This document shows, one piece after another, positions 25,907 to 34,561 of a stretch of DNA of 64,000 nt. Where the stretch lies: the NCBI GenBank assembly GCA_024234635.1, contig JACKNX010000008.1, positions 1-64,000 on the forward strand, read 5' to 3'. The number at the start of each line of letters is the position of its first letter. Positions within the stretch are counted from its first letter, which is position 1. The notes beneath the pieces were generated by a model that saw only the letters and a program-made list of their open reading frames with translations, was not told the DNA's origin and searched no databases. The position numbers and the translations under genes are program-made. This stretch comes from Pseudomonadales bacterium (lineage in GTDB: Bacteria; Pseudomonadota; Gammaproteobacteria; Pseudomonadales; Azotimanducaceae).

Positions 25907-26124
25907 TGAGCAAGTACGCACTGGCAAAAGAGGCCATCGCCCAGGCGATGGCCGGGGCGGAGCGGACGGGCATCGGTCAGGACGATGTGCTGCTGGCACT
26001 GATCGTCTCCGCCGTCGCCGACTACCAGAAACTCGCTGGCAAGGCTGCCACCCGCTCCGCGCTACGGTATGAGCTCGACAATCTTGGCGGCGATATCGAC
26101 ACCGTATTCCTGCGCTCACGCTGA
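25906..26124 (+). CDS. small hypothetical protein coupled to USP
   Basis: 72-residue soluble protein of no family known to me, Ala-rich and predicted helical (LAKEAIAQAMAGAERTG, DDVLLALIVSAVADYQKLAG), with no Cys or signal. Its ATG overlaps the USP stop as TGATG, so it is probably made together with the USP and may bind it. Short length lowers confidence, but the overlap, frame and codon use look genuine. Confidence 0.6.
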   Translation: MSKYALAKEAIAQAMAGAERTGIGQDDVLLALIVSAVADYQKLAGKAATRSALRYELDNLGGDIDTVFLRSR

Positions 26125-26163
26125 GAAAAACCTGACACGGGCCGCCGTCCACGGAGGGCCGAC

Positions 26164-27402
26164 ATGGAACCCTCGGTAGCACTCAGCTTTGCGGTAGCGC
26201 TGGCATGTGGCGTCATCATCGGCCTGGAACGTGGCTGGGTACGCTCGAATGAACCTGGCGGTGGCCCTGGCATTCGCACTTTCGCGCTGGTGGCCCTGCT
26301 GGGCGCCATCTGCGCATGGCTGGATGTACTGGCGCTGACTGTCACCGCATTCGTCTCGCTGGTGGCGGTGGCGTGCACGGGCTATATCCTGTCCGCCCGC
26401 GAAGCCAGGCAGTTCGGCTATACGACCGAAATCGCCCTGCTTATCACCTACTTTCTGGGCCTCCTGGCCGTGCAGGGTGAACCCTCACTTGCCATCGCCG
26501 CGGCCGTGGTCACGGCACTTATTCTCGGGCTCAAGCCAGAGATACACGGCGCCCTCAAACACGTCGAGCGCCTGGAGTTGCTCAGCACGTTGCAACTGCT
26601 GGTGGCTTTCGCGGTGATCCTGCCCCTGCTGCCGGACCGGGACCTGTGGCTGGACGGCCTGAACCTGCACCTGATCGGATGGTTCGTGCTTCTGGTGCTG
26701 GGTATTTCGTGGCTGGGCTATGTCTGTCTGCGCCTGTTCGGCGAACGCCTCGGCCTGCTGTTGGCGGCGCTGTTCGGAGGGCTGACCTCCAGCACCGCGG
26801 TGACCGCCAGCTTTGCCCGACGGGCCAGCCGGCAACCTGAACTGTTGCCGCATCTGGCGCGGGGTATTCTGTTGGCGTGTACCATCATGCCAGTGCGGAT
26901 GCTGTTGATCGTCACGGTGGTGAATCAGGACCTCCTGATGCGGATAGCGCCCGGTCTGCTCGCGTTGCTGGTCGTGCCGCTCATGGCCGCGGCCGTCATT
27001 CGCTCGCCACGGCGGCAGCACGAAGGGGCCGACTCCTCTCTCGAACTCGGCAATCCGCTGGACCTGGCGAGCGCCGCGATGTTCGCCGGTTTCCTTACCG
27101 TGTTGTTCGTGGCCGTCCCGTGGCTGGAGACGGCCTTCGGGCACTCGGGCGTACTCGTCATGGCCGCTGTCTCGGGTCTGACGGACGTGGATGCAATCAG
27201 CCTCACACTGGCCAGGCACTCGCTGACGAGCCTGCCGCCGGAAACCGCCGCGCTGGGCATGGTCATCGCCGCGGCAGTCAATACCATCGTCAAGGCGGGT
27301 ATCGCCATCGGCTTCTCTTCCGGCCAGCTGTCGCGCACCACGTCGCTGCCACTGCTCCTTGGCGCCCTGCTCGCAGGTCTGGTGCAGGCGATCGCCGGCT
27401 GA
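26164..27402 (+). CDS. MgtC/DUF4010 family membrane protein
   Basis: 412-residue integral membrane protein with about twelve hydrophobic segments. The N-terminal part has the MgtC/SapB-type motif GLERGWVRSNEPGGGPGIRTFALVALLG (given here in part: GLERGW and GIRTFA), and the rest matches DUF4010, with GGLTSSTAVTASFARR and SGLTDVDAISLTLAR in the middle and C-terminal part. Function unknown; related proteins are linked to divalent cation or acid stress. GGAGG precedes the ATG. Lies 40 bases after the small ORF and is followed by a hairpin. Confidence 0.85.
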   Translation: MEPSVALSFAVALACGVIIGLERGWVRSNEPGGGPGIRTFALVALLGAICAWLDVLALTVTAFVSLVAVACTGYILSAREARQFGYTTEIALLITYFLGLLAVQGEPSLAIAAAVVTALILGLKPEIHGALKHVERLELLSTLQLLVAFAVILPLLPDRDLWLDGLNLHLIGWFVLLVLGISWLGYVCLRLFGERLGLLLAALFGGLTSSTAVTASFARRASRQPELLPHLARGILLACTIMPVRMLLIVTVVNQDLLMRIAPGLLALLVVPLMAAAVIRSPRRQHEGADSSLELGNPLDLASAAMFAGFLTVLFVAVPWLETAFGHSGVLVMAAVSGLTDVDAISLTLARHSLTSLPPETAALGMVIAAAVNTIVKAGIAIGFSSGQLSRTTSLPLLLGALLAGLVQAIAG

Positions 27403-27412
27403 CAGCGCCCTG

Positions 27413-27440
27413 CGACGCGGCAAAATAACATCCCGCGTCG
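27413..27440. terminator. hairpin after the DUF4010 gene
   Basis: Eight-base stem CGACGCGG / CCGCGTCG with a 12-base A-rich loop, ten bases after the stop codon. No T-run follows, so it may be a weak or factor-assisted terminator separating the USP-DUF4010 unit from cco. Confidence 0.5.
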
Positions 27441-27660
27441 GGCACGCATGCCCCTGTGCCGGACCGGAACGAACATTCCCGGCATACGGGAAAACGTGCG
27501 GAATTGTCGACGTCTGCCGGCGGCAACAAGCCAACGGACCTCCCCGAATGCGACCTTCACCGCAATTCCGCTGACCGGAGCTAGGGATTCTACGGATGAC
27601 CCTGTTCTGCCGCGCCGCAGCATAATTATCGAACAAGCTCAACAACGGAATCCTTGTTCC

Positions 27661-29100
27661 ATGGACACCCAAGAATACGATCTGGGGGTCGTGCGGTACT
27701 TTGCCGTCATGACCATCGTCTGGGGCGTTGTGGGCATGCTCGTTGGTCTGCTCATTGCAGGCCAGCTAGCCTGGCCTGCCCTCAACTTCGACCTGCCCTT
27801 CCTCAGCTATGGCCGGCTCAGACCGCTGCATACCAACGCCGTCATCTTCGCGTTTGGCGGCTGCGCGTTGATGGCCAGCGCCTTCTATATTGTCCAGAAG
27901 ACCTGCCGCACCCGCCTGATCTCGAGCGGCCTGGCATGGTTCGTTTTCTGGGGCTGGCAACTCGTGATCCTCTCCGCGGCCATCACGTTGCCGCTCGGCA
28001 TCACGACCAGCAAGGAATACGCGGAGCTGGAGTGGCCCATCGACGTGCTGATCGCGATTGTATGGGTGGCCTTCGCGATCGTCTTCTTCGGCACCATCGG
28101 CATACGCAAGGAAAAACACATATATGTCGCCAACTGGTTCTTCGGCGCCCTGATCATCGGTGTAGCCATACTGCACATTTTCAACAGCCTGGCGCTGCCG
28201 GTGAGCTTCCTGAAGAGCTACTCCATCTACGCCGGCACGAAGGACGCCATGATGCAGTGGTGGTACGGCCACAACGCGGTGGGCTTCTTTCTCACCGCGG
28301 GATTCCTCGGCATCATGTACTACTTCGTGCCCAAGCAGGCAGGACGGCCCGTCTATTCCTACCGCCTGTCGATCGTGCACTTCTGGGCACTCATCGCGGT
28401 GTACGTGTGGGCAGGCCCCCACCACCTGCACTACACCTCTCTGCCTGACTGGGCACAGAGCCTTGGCATGGTGATGTCCCTGGTGCTCATCGCGCCGTCC
28501 TGGGGCGGCATGATCAACGGCATCATGACCTTGTCCGGCGCCTGGGACAAACTCCGTACGGATCCCATCATCAAGTTTCTCATCGTGTCCCTCTCGTTCT
28601 ACGGCATGTCCACCTTCGAGGGACCGATGATGTCCATCAAGACCATCAATGCGCTCTCGCACAATACCGACTGGACCGTCGGCCATGTGCACTCCGGCGC
28701 GCTCGGCTGGGTGGCCATGGTCAGCATGGGCGCCATGTACCACCTCATTCCTTCACTGTTCGGTCGCAAGCCCGGCGAGATGTACAGCGTCAAGCTGATC
28801 AACCTGCACTTCTGGCTGGCCACGATCGGTACGGTGTTCTACATCGCCTCCATGTGGGTGAACGGCCTGTTGCAGGGGCTGATGTGGCGTGCGCTCAGCG
28901 TCGACGGCACGCTGACGTACAGCTTTGCGGAAGCCGTAGAAGCCAGCTACCCCGGCTACTACGCGCGCTTTCTGGGCGGTGCCATCTTCTTCGCCGGAAT
29001 GTGTGTCATGGCCTACAACGTGTTCATGACCATCCGCGGCAAGACACGCGCTGAGAAAGCCGCGCCTGCCACTCCCCTGGTTGCGGCAACAGGAGCCTGA
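27661..29100 (+). CDS. ccoN: cbb3-type cytochrome c oxidase subunit I
   Basis: 479-residue catalytic subunit of the high-affinity oxidase, with about twelve helices. Haem and CuB ligands are visible: RPLHTNAVIF (low-spin haem His), WWYGHNAVGFF (CuB His, with the nearby Tyr of the family downstream), AGPHHLHYTSLP (His-His) and the paired His of DWTVGHVHSGALGW. It reduces O2 to water and pumps protons under micro-oxic conditions. The ATG at 27661 was chosen over the long upstream frame. First gene of a compact cco operon; no canonical FNR box was seen in the 258-base upstream gap. Confidence 0.96.
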   Translation: MDTQEYDLGVVRYFAVMTIVWGVVGMLVGLLIAGQLAWPALNFDLPFLSYGRLRPLHTNAVIFAFGGCALMASAFYIVQKTCRTRLISSGLAWFVFWGWQLVILSAAITLPLGITTSKEYAELEWPIDVLIAIVWVAFAIVFFGTIGIRKEKHIYVANWFFGALIIGVAILHIFNSLALPVSFLKSYSIYAGTKDAMMQWWYGHNAVGFFLTAGFLGIMYYFVPKQAGRPVYSYRLSIVHFWALIAVYVWAGPHHLHYTSLPDWAQSLGMVMSLVLIAPSWGGMINGIMTLSGAWDKLRTDPIIKFLIVSLSFYGMSTFEGPMMSIKTINALSHNTDWTVGHVHSGALGWVAMVSMGAMYHLIPSLFGRKPGEMYSVKLINLHFWLATIGTVFYIASMWVNGLLQGLMWRALSVDGTLTYSFAEAVEASYPGYYARFLGGAIFFAGMCVMAYNVFMTIRGKTRAEKAAPATPLVAATGA

Positions 29101-29102
29101 TC

Positions 29103-29726
29103 ATGCTGCAGAAAATCAGTGAAACCCGCGTCGGCGCCCTGATCGCGCTGATCCTGGTCTGCGTCAGCTTCGGCGGCATGGTGGAAATCTTCCCCATGGT
29201 GTTCGAGCAGACAAAGACACCACCGGTGCCCGGACTTGCTCCCTACACGGCCGTGCAGCTGGAAGGGCGCGACATCTACATCCGCGAAGGCTGCACCGTG
29301 TGTCATACACAGATGGTGCGCACACTGGCCTCCGAGTCCGCCCGCTACGGTCACTACTCCGTGGCCGGCGAAGACGTCTATGAACACCCATTTCTGTGGG
29401 GCAGCAAGCGCACCGGCCCGGACCTGGCCCGCATCGGCGGCCGCTACAGCAACGAGTGGCATCGTGCGCACCTCATGGATCCGCGCAGCGTGGTTCCCGT
29501 CTCCAACATGCCGGCCTACTCCTGGCTGTTCGAAAACACGCTCGACGGCGCGGACACGGCAAAGAAGATGGAGGTATTGCGAACGCTGGGCGTGCCGTAC
29601 ACCGACGCAGATATTGCCGGCGCCAAAGACGCAGTGGCGGGAACACTGGAGGCTGAGGCCCTCATCGCCTACTTGCAGTCTCTGGGCACTGAAATGCAGA
29701 ACTACGACGATGGGGTGATGCAATGA
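29103..29726 (+). CDS. ccoO: cbb3 oxidase monohaem subunit II
   Basis: 207-residue membrane-anchored monohaem cytochrome c. One N-terminal helix (VGALIALILVCVSFGGMVEI) is followed by the haem motif CTVCH at residues 64-68 and the typical QMVRTL, GHYSVAGEDVYEHPFLWGSKRTGPDLAR region with a Met ligand in NMPAY. It passes electrons from CcoP to CcoN. Starts two bases after the ccoN stop and overlaps ccoQ by ATGA. Confidence 0.95.
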   Translation: MLQKISETRVGALIALILVCVSFGGMVEIFPMVFEQTKTPPVPGLAPYTAVQLEGRDIYIREGCTVCHTQMVRTLASESARYGHYSVAGEDVYEHPFLWGSKRTGPDLARIGGRYSNEWHRAHLMDPRSVVPVSNMPAYSWLFENTLDGADTAKKMEVLRTLGVPYTDADIAGAKDAVAGTLEAEALIAYLQSLGTEMQNYDDGVMQ

Positions 29727-29860
29727 CACTCGCGGTACTGGCGGTAGCCATCGGTTTCACGGGACTTGTTCTCTGGGTCTACTGGCCCGCAAACAGGGAA
29801 CACTTCGAACTCCAGGCAAACCTGGTCTTCGACAACGAGAAGGATGTACGCGATGAGTAG
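29723..29860 (+). CDS. ccoQ: cbb3 oxidase small subunit CcoQ
   Basis: 45-residue single-helix protein beginning MTLAVLAVAIGFTGLVLW, then YWPANREHFE and a short acidic tail, the usual CcoQ pattern. It stabilises the oxidase. ATGA overlap with ccoO (29723-29726); its end overlaps the ccoP start by eight bases. Confidence 0.85.
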   Translation: MTLAVLAVAIGFTGLVLWVYWPANREHFELQANLVFDNEKDVRDE

Positions 29861-30725
29861 CATATGGCACTGGTTCGTCCTCATTGGCACGGTCGTCTCG
29901 CTGATCGGCGTGATGTGGCTGCTGTTTGCCAACCGCAGCGTCTCCGGTGAGCAGACCACCGGACACGAGTGGGACGGCATACAGGAACTCGACAATCCCC
30001 TGCCGATGTGGTGGGTGATGGGTTTTGTGGTTTCCGTCATCTTCTCGGTCATCTACCTGGTGATCTTCCCCGGCGTGGGGAACTTTGCCGGCGTCACCAA
30101 CTGGTCCAGCGCCGGCGAACACGACGGCGAGGCACTTGCCGCAGAGAAGAAGTTTGCCCCTGTATACGCCAGGCTGGCGGACATGAGCGGTGACGAACTG
30201 GCAGCGGACAAGCAGGCAAAACAGGTAGGTCGACGCCTGTTTCTCAACAATTGCGCCACCTGTCACGGCTCCACGGCCAAAGGCAGCGTGGGTTTCCCGG
30301 ACCTGACCGATGATGAATGGATCTGGGGCAGCAGCTTCGATGCCATCCAGGCATCCGTTCTGAACGGTCGCAGTGCGCAGATGCCGGCATGGGGAGCCAT
30401 GCTCGGCAACGAGGGCGTCACCGCAGTCGCCAACCGTGTACGTCAGATGGCCGGCCTGGAACACGACGCGGAACTGGCTAAGGCCGGCGAGACCCACTAC
30501 AACACCATCTGCGTTGCGTGCCACGGCCCGGAGGGCAAGGGCAATGCGTTGCTGGGGGCACCCGACCTGACCAATGATCGCTGGCTGTACGGCAACAGCC
30601 TGGAGGCGATTGCCGAGACGGTACGCAACGGCCGCAACGGTGTCATGCCGGCACACGCCCAGCTCATCGGCCAGGACAAAGTGCACATCGTTGCTGGTTA
30701 TGTCTACGGTCTGAGCAAGGAATGA
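29853..30725 (+). CDS. ccoP: cbb3 oxidase dihaem subunit III
   Basis: 290-residue dihaem cytochrome c. Two N-terminal helices (about 7-25 and 52-72) flank the conserved WDGIQELDNPLPMWW, then haem motifs CATCH (134-138) and CVACH (220-224) each followed by a Met-ligand region (QMPAWG, VMPAH). It takes electrons from soluble cytochromes. The ATG at 29853 lies inside the end of ccoQ; an open frame to 29766 is out of register with homologues. Overlaps ccoG by ATGA. Confidence 0.95.
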   Translation: MSSIWHWFVLIGTVVSLIGVMWLLFANRSVSGEQTTGHEWDGIQELDNPLPMWWVMGFVVSVIFSVIYLVIFPGVGNFAGVTNWSSAGEHDGEALAAEKKFAPVYARLADMSGDELAADKQAKQVGRRLFLNNCATCHGSTAKGSVGFPDLTDDEWIWGSSFDAIQASVLNGRSAQMPAWGAMLGNEGVTAVANRVRQMAGLEHDAELAKAGETHYNTICVACHGPEGKGNALLGAPDLTNDRWLYGNSLEAIAETVRNGRNGVMPAHAQLIGQDKVHIVAGYVYGLSKE

Positions 30726-32149
30726 ACGGAAATCCGAACGGGAATTCTCCTCAGGTGGACGTCGAGGAGACCCCCGTACAGCTTGTCGGCTTCGGTCCTG
30801 TTGATCTCTACCAGAAGCGGGAAAAGATCTTCACCCGATATGTTGGCGGTGTCTTCCAGCGTCTGCGTTTCTATACCGGCTGGCCGCTGCTGGTCGGCTA
30901 TTTCGGCCTACCATGGCTGAACTGGGGGGATCGCCAGGCCATCCTGTTTGACCTCCCTGCCCGTCAGTTCAACATCTTCGGTCTGACGATATGGCCACAG
31001 GACCTGTGGCTGCTCGGCTGGATGCTGATGATCGCGGCCTTCGGCCTGTTCACCATCACGACCATCGTTGGTCGGCTCTGGTGTGGCTATACCTGCCCGC
31101 AAACCGTGTGGACGGCGATCTTCATGTGGATGGAGCAGGTTGCGGAAGGCCCCCGCCACGTACGCATGCGCCTCGACAGCGCACCGTGGACTTGGGAAAA
31201 ACTTCGCAAGCGCACGTTCAAGCACGCCATGTGGCTTGGCTGGGCATTTCTCACCGGTCTGACCTTTGTCGGCTACTTCACGCCCATTCGCGAACTGGTT
31301 GTTGACCTGCCGCTGATGAGCGCCGGTCTGGCTGCCACGTTCTGGACCCTGTTCTTCACGGCCGCCACCTACGTCAATGCCGGCTGGATGCGTGAGCAGG
31401 TGTGCATCTACATGTGTCCCTACGCCCGCTTCCAGTCAGCGATGATCGACAAGGACACGCTGATCGTCTCCTACGATGCCAAACGCGGCGAACCACGCGG
31501 TTCGCGCAAACGCAATGCCACGGATCACGGCCTCGGCGACTGCACTGACTGTCAGCTGTGCGTGCAGGTCTGTCCCACCGGAATCGACATCCGCAACGGT
31601 CTGCAGTACCAGTGCATCGGCTGCGCGCACTGCATCGACGCCTGCGCGGAAGTCATGCAGAAGATGGGCTATGCGCCCGGACTGGTTCGCTACACCACCT
31701 TGCGGGCCCTTGAAGGCGGCAAGGTCCACCCTTTCCGGGCGCGCAGTATCGGCTACGCCGGTGTATGCCTCCTGCTCATAACGGCGTTCGGCATCGCCGC
31801 CTTCAACCGGTCGCTGCTCACCATCGACGTACTGCGGGCCCGCGATACACTCTATCGTGAGACCGCTGATGGACAGATTCGCAACGACTATCAGCTGGTG
31901 CTCGGCAACAAGACACAGCAGGAAACCGAATACGTCTTCCGGCTCCTCCGGCCCGATACCCTTACGCTCGATATCGCCCAGCATGTGCGCGTGGCGGCGG
32001 GTGGAATCGAGAACATTCCCTTCGAACTGGTGGGCACCAGCGACACGCCAAACACGTCAGCAACCATCGAGGCCTGCGTAGCGGACGGTTCGGCTTGCGC
32101 CACGGAAGAAACCCGCTACATCACGCCGATGACCGGAGGTGCGCGGTGA
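30722..32149 (+). CDS. ccoG: cbb3 assembly ferredoxin-like protein CcoG (RdxA/FixG)
   Basis: 475-residue inner-membrane iron-sulfur protein required for cbb3 maturation, implicated in reducing Cu(II) during CuB insertion. Several helices carry the WCGYTCPQTVWT and MCPYARFQSAM motifs, followed by a ferredoxin domain with CTDCQLCVQVCPTGID and CIGCAHCIDAC and a C-terminal periplasmic immunoglobulin-like domain. Normal length. ATGA coupling to ccoP and GTGA coupling to the following small ORF. Confidence 0.94.
   Translation: MNGNPNGNSPQVDVEETPVQLVGFGPVDLYQKREKIFTRYVGGVFQRLRFYTGWPLLVGYFGLPWLNWGDRQAILFDLPARQFNIFGLTIWPQDLWLLGWMLMIAAFGLFTITTIVGRLWCGYTCPQTVWTAIFMWMEQVAEGPRHVRMRLDSAPWTWEKLRKRTFKHAMWLGWAFLTGLTFVGYFTPIRELVVDLPLMSAGLAATFWTLFFTAATYVNAGWMREQVCIYMCPYARFQSAMIDKDTLIVSYDAKRGEPRGSRKRNATDHGLGDCTDCQLCVQVCPTGIDIRNGLQYQCIGCAHCIDACAEVMQKMGYAPGLVRYTTLRALEGGKVHPFRARSIGYAGVCLLLITAFGIAAFNRSLLTIDVLRARDTLYRETADGQIRNDYQLVLGNKTQQETEYVFRLLRPDTLTLDIAQHVRVAAGGIENIPFELVGTSDTPNTSATIEACVADGSACATEETRYITPMTGGAR
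32135..32139 (+). promoter_or_regulatory. ribosome binding site supporting a small GTG gene
   Basis: GGAGG six bases before the GTG at 32146, within the end of ccoG. It is the main support for the 46-codon gene that follows. Confidence 0.65.
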
Positions 32150-32286
32150 AGCGGGTAGCCGCCATCCTGTTGCTGATCCCCCTGCTCAGCGTAGGTTTGG
32201 GCGGCTTGCTCATGTGGCTGGCTGACCGCTATCCGGATCCGGACGTGATGACCACCACTGTGCCACTGTCCAAGACAAACCAATGA
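32146..32286 (+). CDS. small single-helix membrane protein at the fixH position
   Basis: 46-residue protein: GTG start inside GTGA shared with the ccoG stop, a basic start (VKRVAAI), one hydrophobic helix (AAILLLIPLLSVGLGGLLMWL) and a short polar tail ADRYPDPDV...LSKTNQ; the stop overlaps the ccoI start (ATGA). In most cco-fix clusters the gene between ccoG and ccoI is ccoH/fixH, about 160 residues with an N-terminal helix. This is far shorter and lacks the soluble domain, so it is either a minimal CcoH, the remnant of one, or an unrelated small subunit. Confidence 0.65.
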   Translation: MKRVAAILLLIPLLSVGLGGLLMWLADRYPDPDVMTTTVPLSKTNQ

Positions 32287-34403
32287 ACGCCGGTGTAATA
32301 ACCACCACCATCACCATCGAGGACATGCACTGCGCGGCATGTTCCAGCAAGGTGCGCTCCGCCCTGGGTGAACTGCCCGGTATCGGTACCCTGCGATTCA
32401 ACCCGGTACGACGCCAGGTACTGGTGGACCACCCGCCGGCGCTGTCATCGGCGGCGCTCATCCGTCAGATCGAACGTGCCGGATTCCACCCCGCGATCAC
32501 CAGCGCAGGCACGGATACGAGCCCGGAAGTGCAGGTTCTGTTGAGGCGACTGGGCGTTTCGGCACTGGGAATGATGCAGGTGATGATGGTTTCCATTGCC
32601 CTGTACGCGGGTCAGTTCGATGGCATGTCGGAAGCCTGGCGGCGGGTGCTGGAGTATTCCGCGCTCATATTCACCATTCCCGTGCTGACCTACAGCGCGG
32701 TGCCGTTTTTCGTGAGCGCACTGGATCGTCGACGTGGCATGAGCATGGACACGCCCATCGCGCTCGCCATTGGCATCGCCTTCAGCGTCAGCTTTGTCCA
32801 TACCCTCAAGGGAAGCGGTGAAGTCTATTTCGATGCCGTAACGATGTTCACGTTCCTCATGCTGCTGTCACGTTACCTCGATCGCCGCATGCAGAATCGA
32901 CTGCGCTTCGAAGACAGTCTGCTGGCCAGCCTGCCCGCGACCGTGACCCTGCTGGTGAACGACACCCAGGTTACCTGCCCGCTGGCTGACGTGCGCCCCG
33001 GCGACAGATTATGGGTACCGGAGGGCGCCATGCTGCCTGTCGACGGAATCCTGGTTTCCGCCAGCGCCACGCTGGAAGAGGCGTCGCTCACAGGTGAAGC
33101 TGACTGGCGCGAAGCGAGCATGGGTGACGCCGTGCACGCCGGCACATTCACGCGTGGGGGCGCAATTATCATTGACGCGCTGAGCGGCTCGGCGGACTCC
33201 CGGTATGCGCGCATTGACAGCCTCGCCAACGCAGCACTCAGCGGCAAGCACCGCCTGTCCGTACTGGCCGACCGCGCCGCGGGAATTTTTGTCCCCACCA
33301 TCCTGGCGATCGCCGCGCTGGCCGGCGTCTTCTGGCTGGTGTTTGATCCGACGCGCGCACTGACGGCAACGCTGGCGGTACTGGTGGTCAGTTGTCCCTG
33401 CGCGCTGGCGCTGGCGACACCGACCGCCCTTCACGCGGCCCTGGTGCGATTGCGTCGCGCCGGTATCCTCGTACGTGACGGCGGCTGCCTGGAGCGCGCG
33501 GCGGGTATCCGCCATGTGCGTTTCGACAAGACCGGCACCCTCACCGATCCCGAGCCCACGATCATCGCCTTTCAAAATATGGGCTCCTTGCCGGATACCT
33601 GGCTGCAGGGTGCCGCCGCGGCACTGCAGCAGTATTCGTCGCACCCGCTCGCCAGGGCGTTCACCGGTCTTTCACCGCTTGTGGCGGATACCGTTGAAGT
33701 CGTCGCTGGCCAGGGCGTGCGCGGCCGGGTCGAGGGGCACGATGTACGCATCGGCAGCCCCGCGTTCTGCAACCATCGATCCGACAATGCAGCCAACGAG
33801 GCAAAAGTGGTTTGTCTGACCGTCGACGGTAATCCCGCCGCGCGGTTCCACCTGGACAGTCGCGTGCGTCCTGACGCCAGCGCAACGGTGCAGTCGCTGC
33901 GCGCGCAGGATATCGATGTTGCCATGCTTAGCGGTGACAACGCCGAGCAGTGCGCGCGTGTTGCCGGGTTGCTTGATATCGAATGGCTGGCCGCGCAATC
34001 GCCGGAAGCCAAGATCCGTGCGTTCGCTGATCCGGAGAGCACGCTCTACGTTGGCGATGGCATCAATGATCTGCCCGCCCTGACCCACGCGGGGGTCTCC
34101 GCGGCCACGCTCGAGACCACCGACCTGGTGAAATCGAGGTCAGATGTCGTGCTGCTCACCAGCAGGTTGTCGGCGTTGCTCGACCTGCTGGCCATCAGCC
34201 GCGCCAGTCGCAGGGTGATGTGGCAGAACCTCTACTGGGCCGCTGGTTACAATCTTGTTGCTATACCGCTGGCATTCACTGGTCTCGCGCCACCCTGGGC
34301 GGCGGCAGTAGGCATGTCGGTGAGTTCGCTGATCGTGCTGCTCAACGCCACTCGCCTGTTGCGCGTACCGCTGCCTTCCCTGCAACTCGGGAAGGCACGC
34401 TGA
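32283..34403 (+). CDS. ccoI: copper P-type ATPase for cbb3 assembly
   Basis: 706-residue P1B-type ATPase (CcoI/CopA2/FixI) that exports Cu(I) for insertion into CcoN. N-terminal metal-binding domain MHCAACSSK (Cys 17 and 20), the transmembrane SCPCALALATP copper motif, the phosphorylation site DKTGTLTDP, a degenerate TGEAD actuator loop (usually TGES), HP motif SSHPLA and hinge GDGINDLPAL. Coupled to the preceding small ORF by ATGA and to ccoS by TGATG. Confidence 0.94.
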   Translation: MNAGVITTTITIEDMHCAACSSKVRSALGELPGIGTLRFNPVRRQVLVDHPPALSSAALIRQIERAGFHPAITSAGTDTSPEVQVLLRRLGVSALGMMQVMMVSIALYAGQFDGMSEAWRRVLEYSALIFTIPVLTYSAVPFFVSALDRRRGMSMDTPIALAIGIAFSVSFVHTLKGSGEVYFDAVTMFTFLMLLSRYLDRRMQNRLRFEDSLLASLPATVTLLVNDTQVTCPLADVRPGDRLWVPEGAMLPVDGILVSASATLEEASLTGEADWREASMGDAVHAGTFTRGGAIIIDALSGSADSRYARIDSLANAALSGKHRLSVLADRAAGIFVPTILAIAALAGVFWLVFDPTRALTATLAVLVVSCPCALALATPTALHAALVRLRRAGILVRDGGCLERAAGIRHVRFDKTGTLTDPEPTIIAFQNMGSLPDTWLQGAAAALQQYSSHPLARAFTGLSPLVADTVEVVAGQGVRGRVEGHDVRIGSPAFCNHRSDNAANEAKVVCLTVDGNPAARFHLDSRVRPDASATVQSLRAQDIDVAMLSGDNAEQCARVAGLLDIEWLAAQSPEAKIRAFADPESTLYVGDGINDLPALTHAGVSAATLETTDLVKSRSDVVLLTSRLSALLDLLAISRASRRVMWQNLYWAAGYNLVAIPLAFTGLAPPWAAAVGMSVSSLIVLLNATRLLRVPLPSLQLGKAR

Positions 34404-34561
34404 TGGAGATCATGCTTTGGCTTCTGCCAACCACCGGACTGCTCACGGGTATCGCGGTGATGGCGTTCTTCTGGGCAACCCGACGGGGTCAGTTCGATGA
34501 CCTCGATCGACACGGGTTCGACATTCTTGATGACGACAACTCCGAAACGAGGGAGAGATGA
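34403..34561 (+). CDS. ccoS: cbb3 oxidase maturation protein CcoS
   Basis: 52-residue single-helix protein with the hallmark FFWATRRGQFDDLDRHGFDIL followed by an acidic tail (residues named in part: GQFDDLD). CcoS is needed for haem b and CuB incorporation. ATG 34403 shares a base with the ccoI stop (TGATG); the end overlaps the next gene by ATGA. Confidence 0.9.
   Translation: MEIMLWLLPTTGLLTGIAVMAFFWATRRGQFDDLDRHGFDILDDDNSETRER

Noticed and set aside
26485..28743. Long minus-strand frames across DUF4010 and ccoN
   Set aside because: Antisense to strong gene families; His/Asp/Gln-rich shadows.
32095..32286. Longer 63-codon version of the small gene between ccoG and ccoI
   Set aside because: The upstream part lies in the coding end of ccoG; the GTG at 32146 with GGAGG fits far better.
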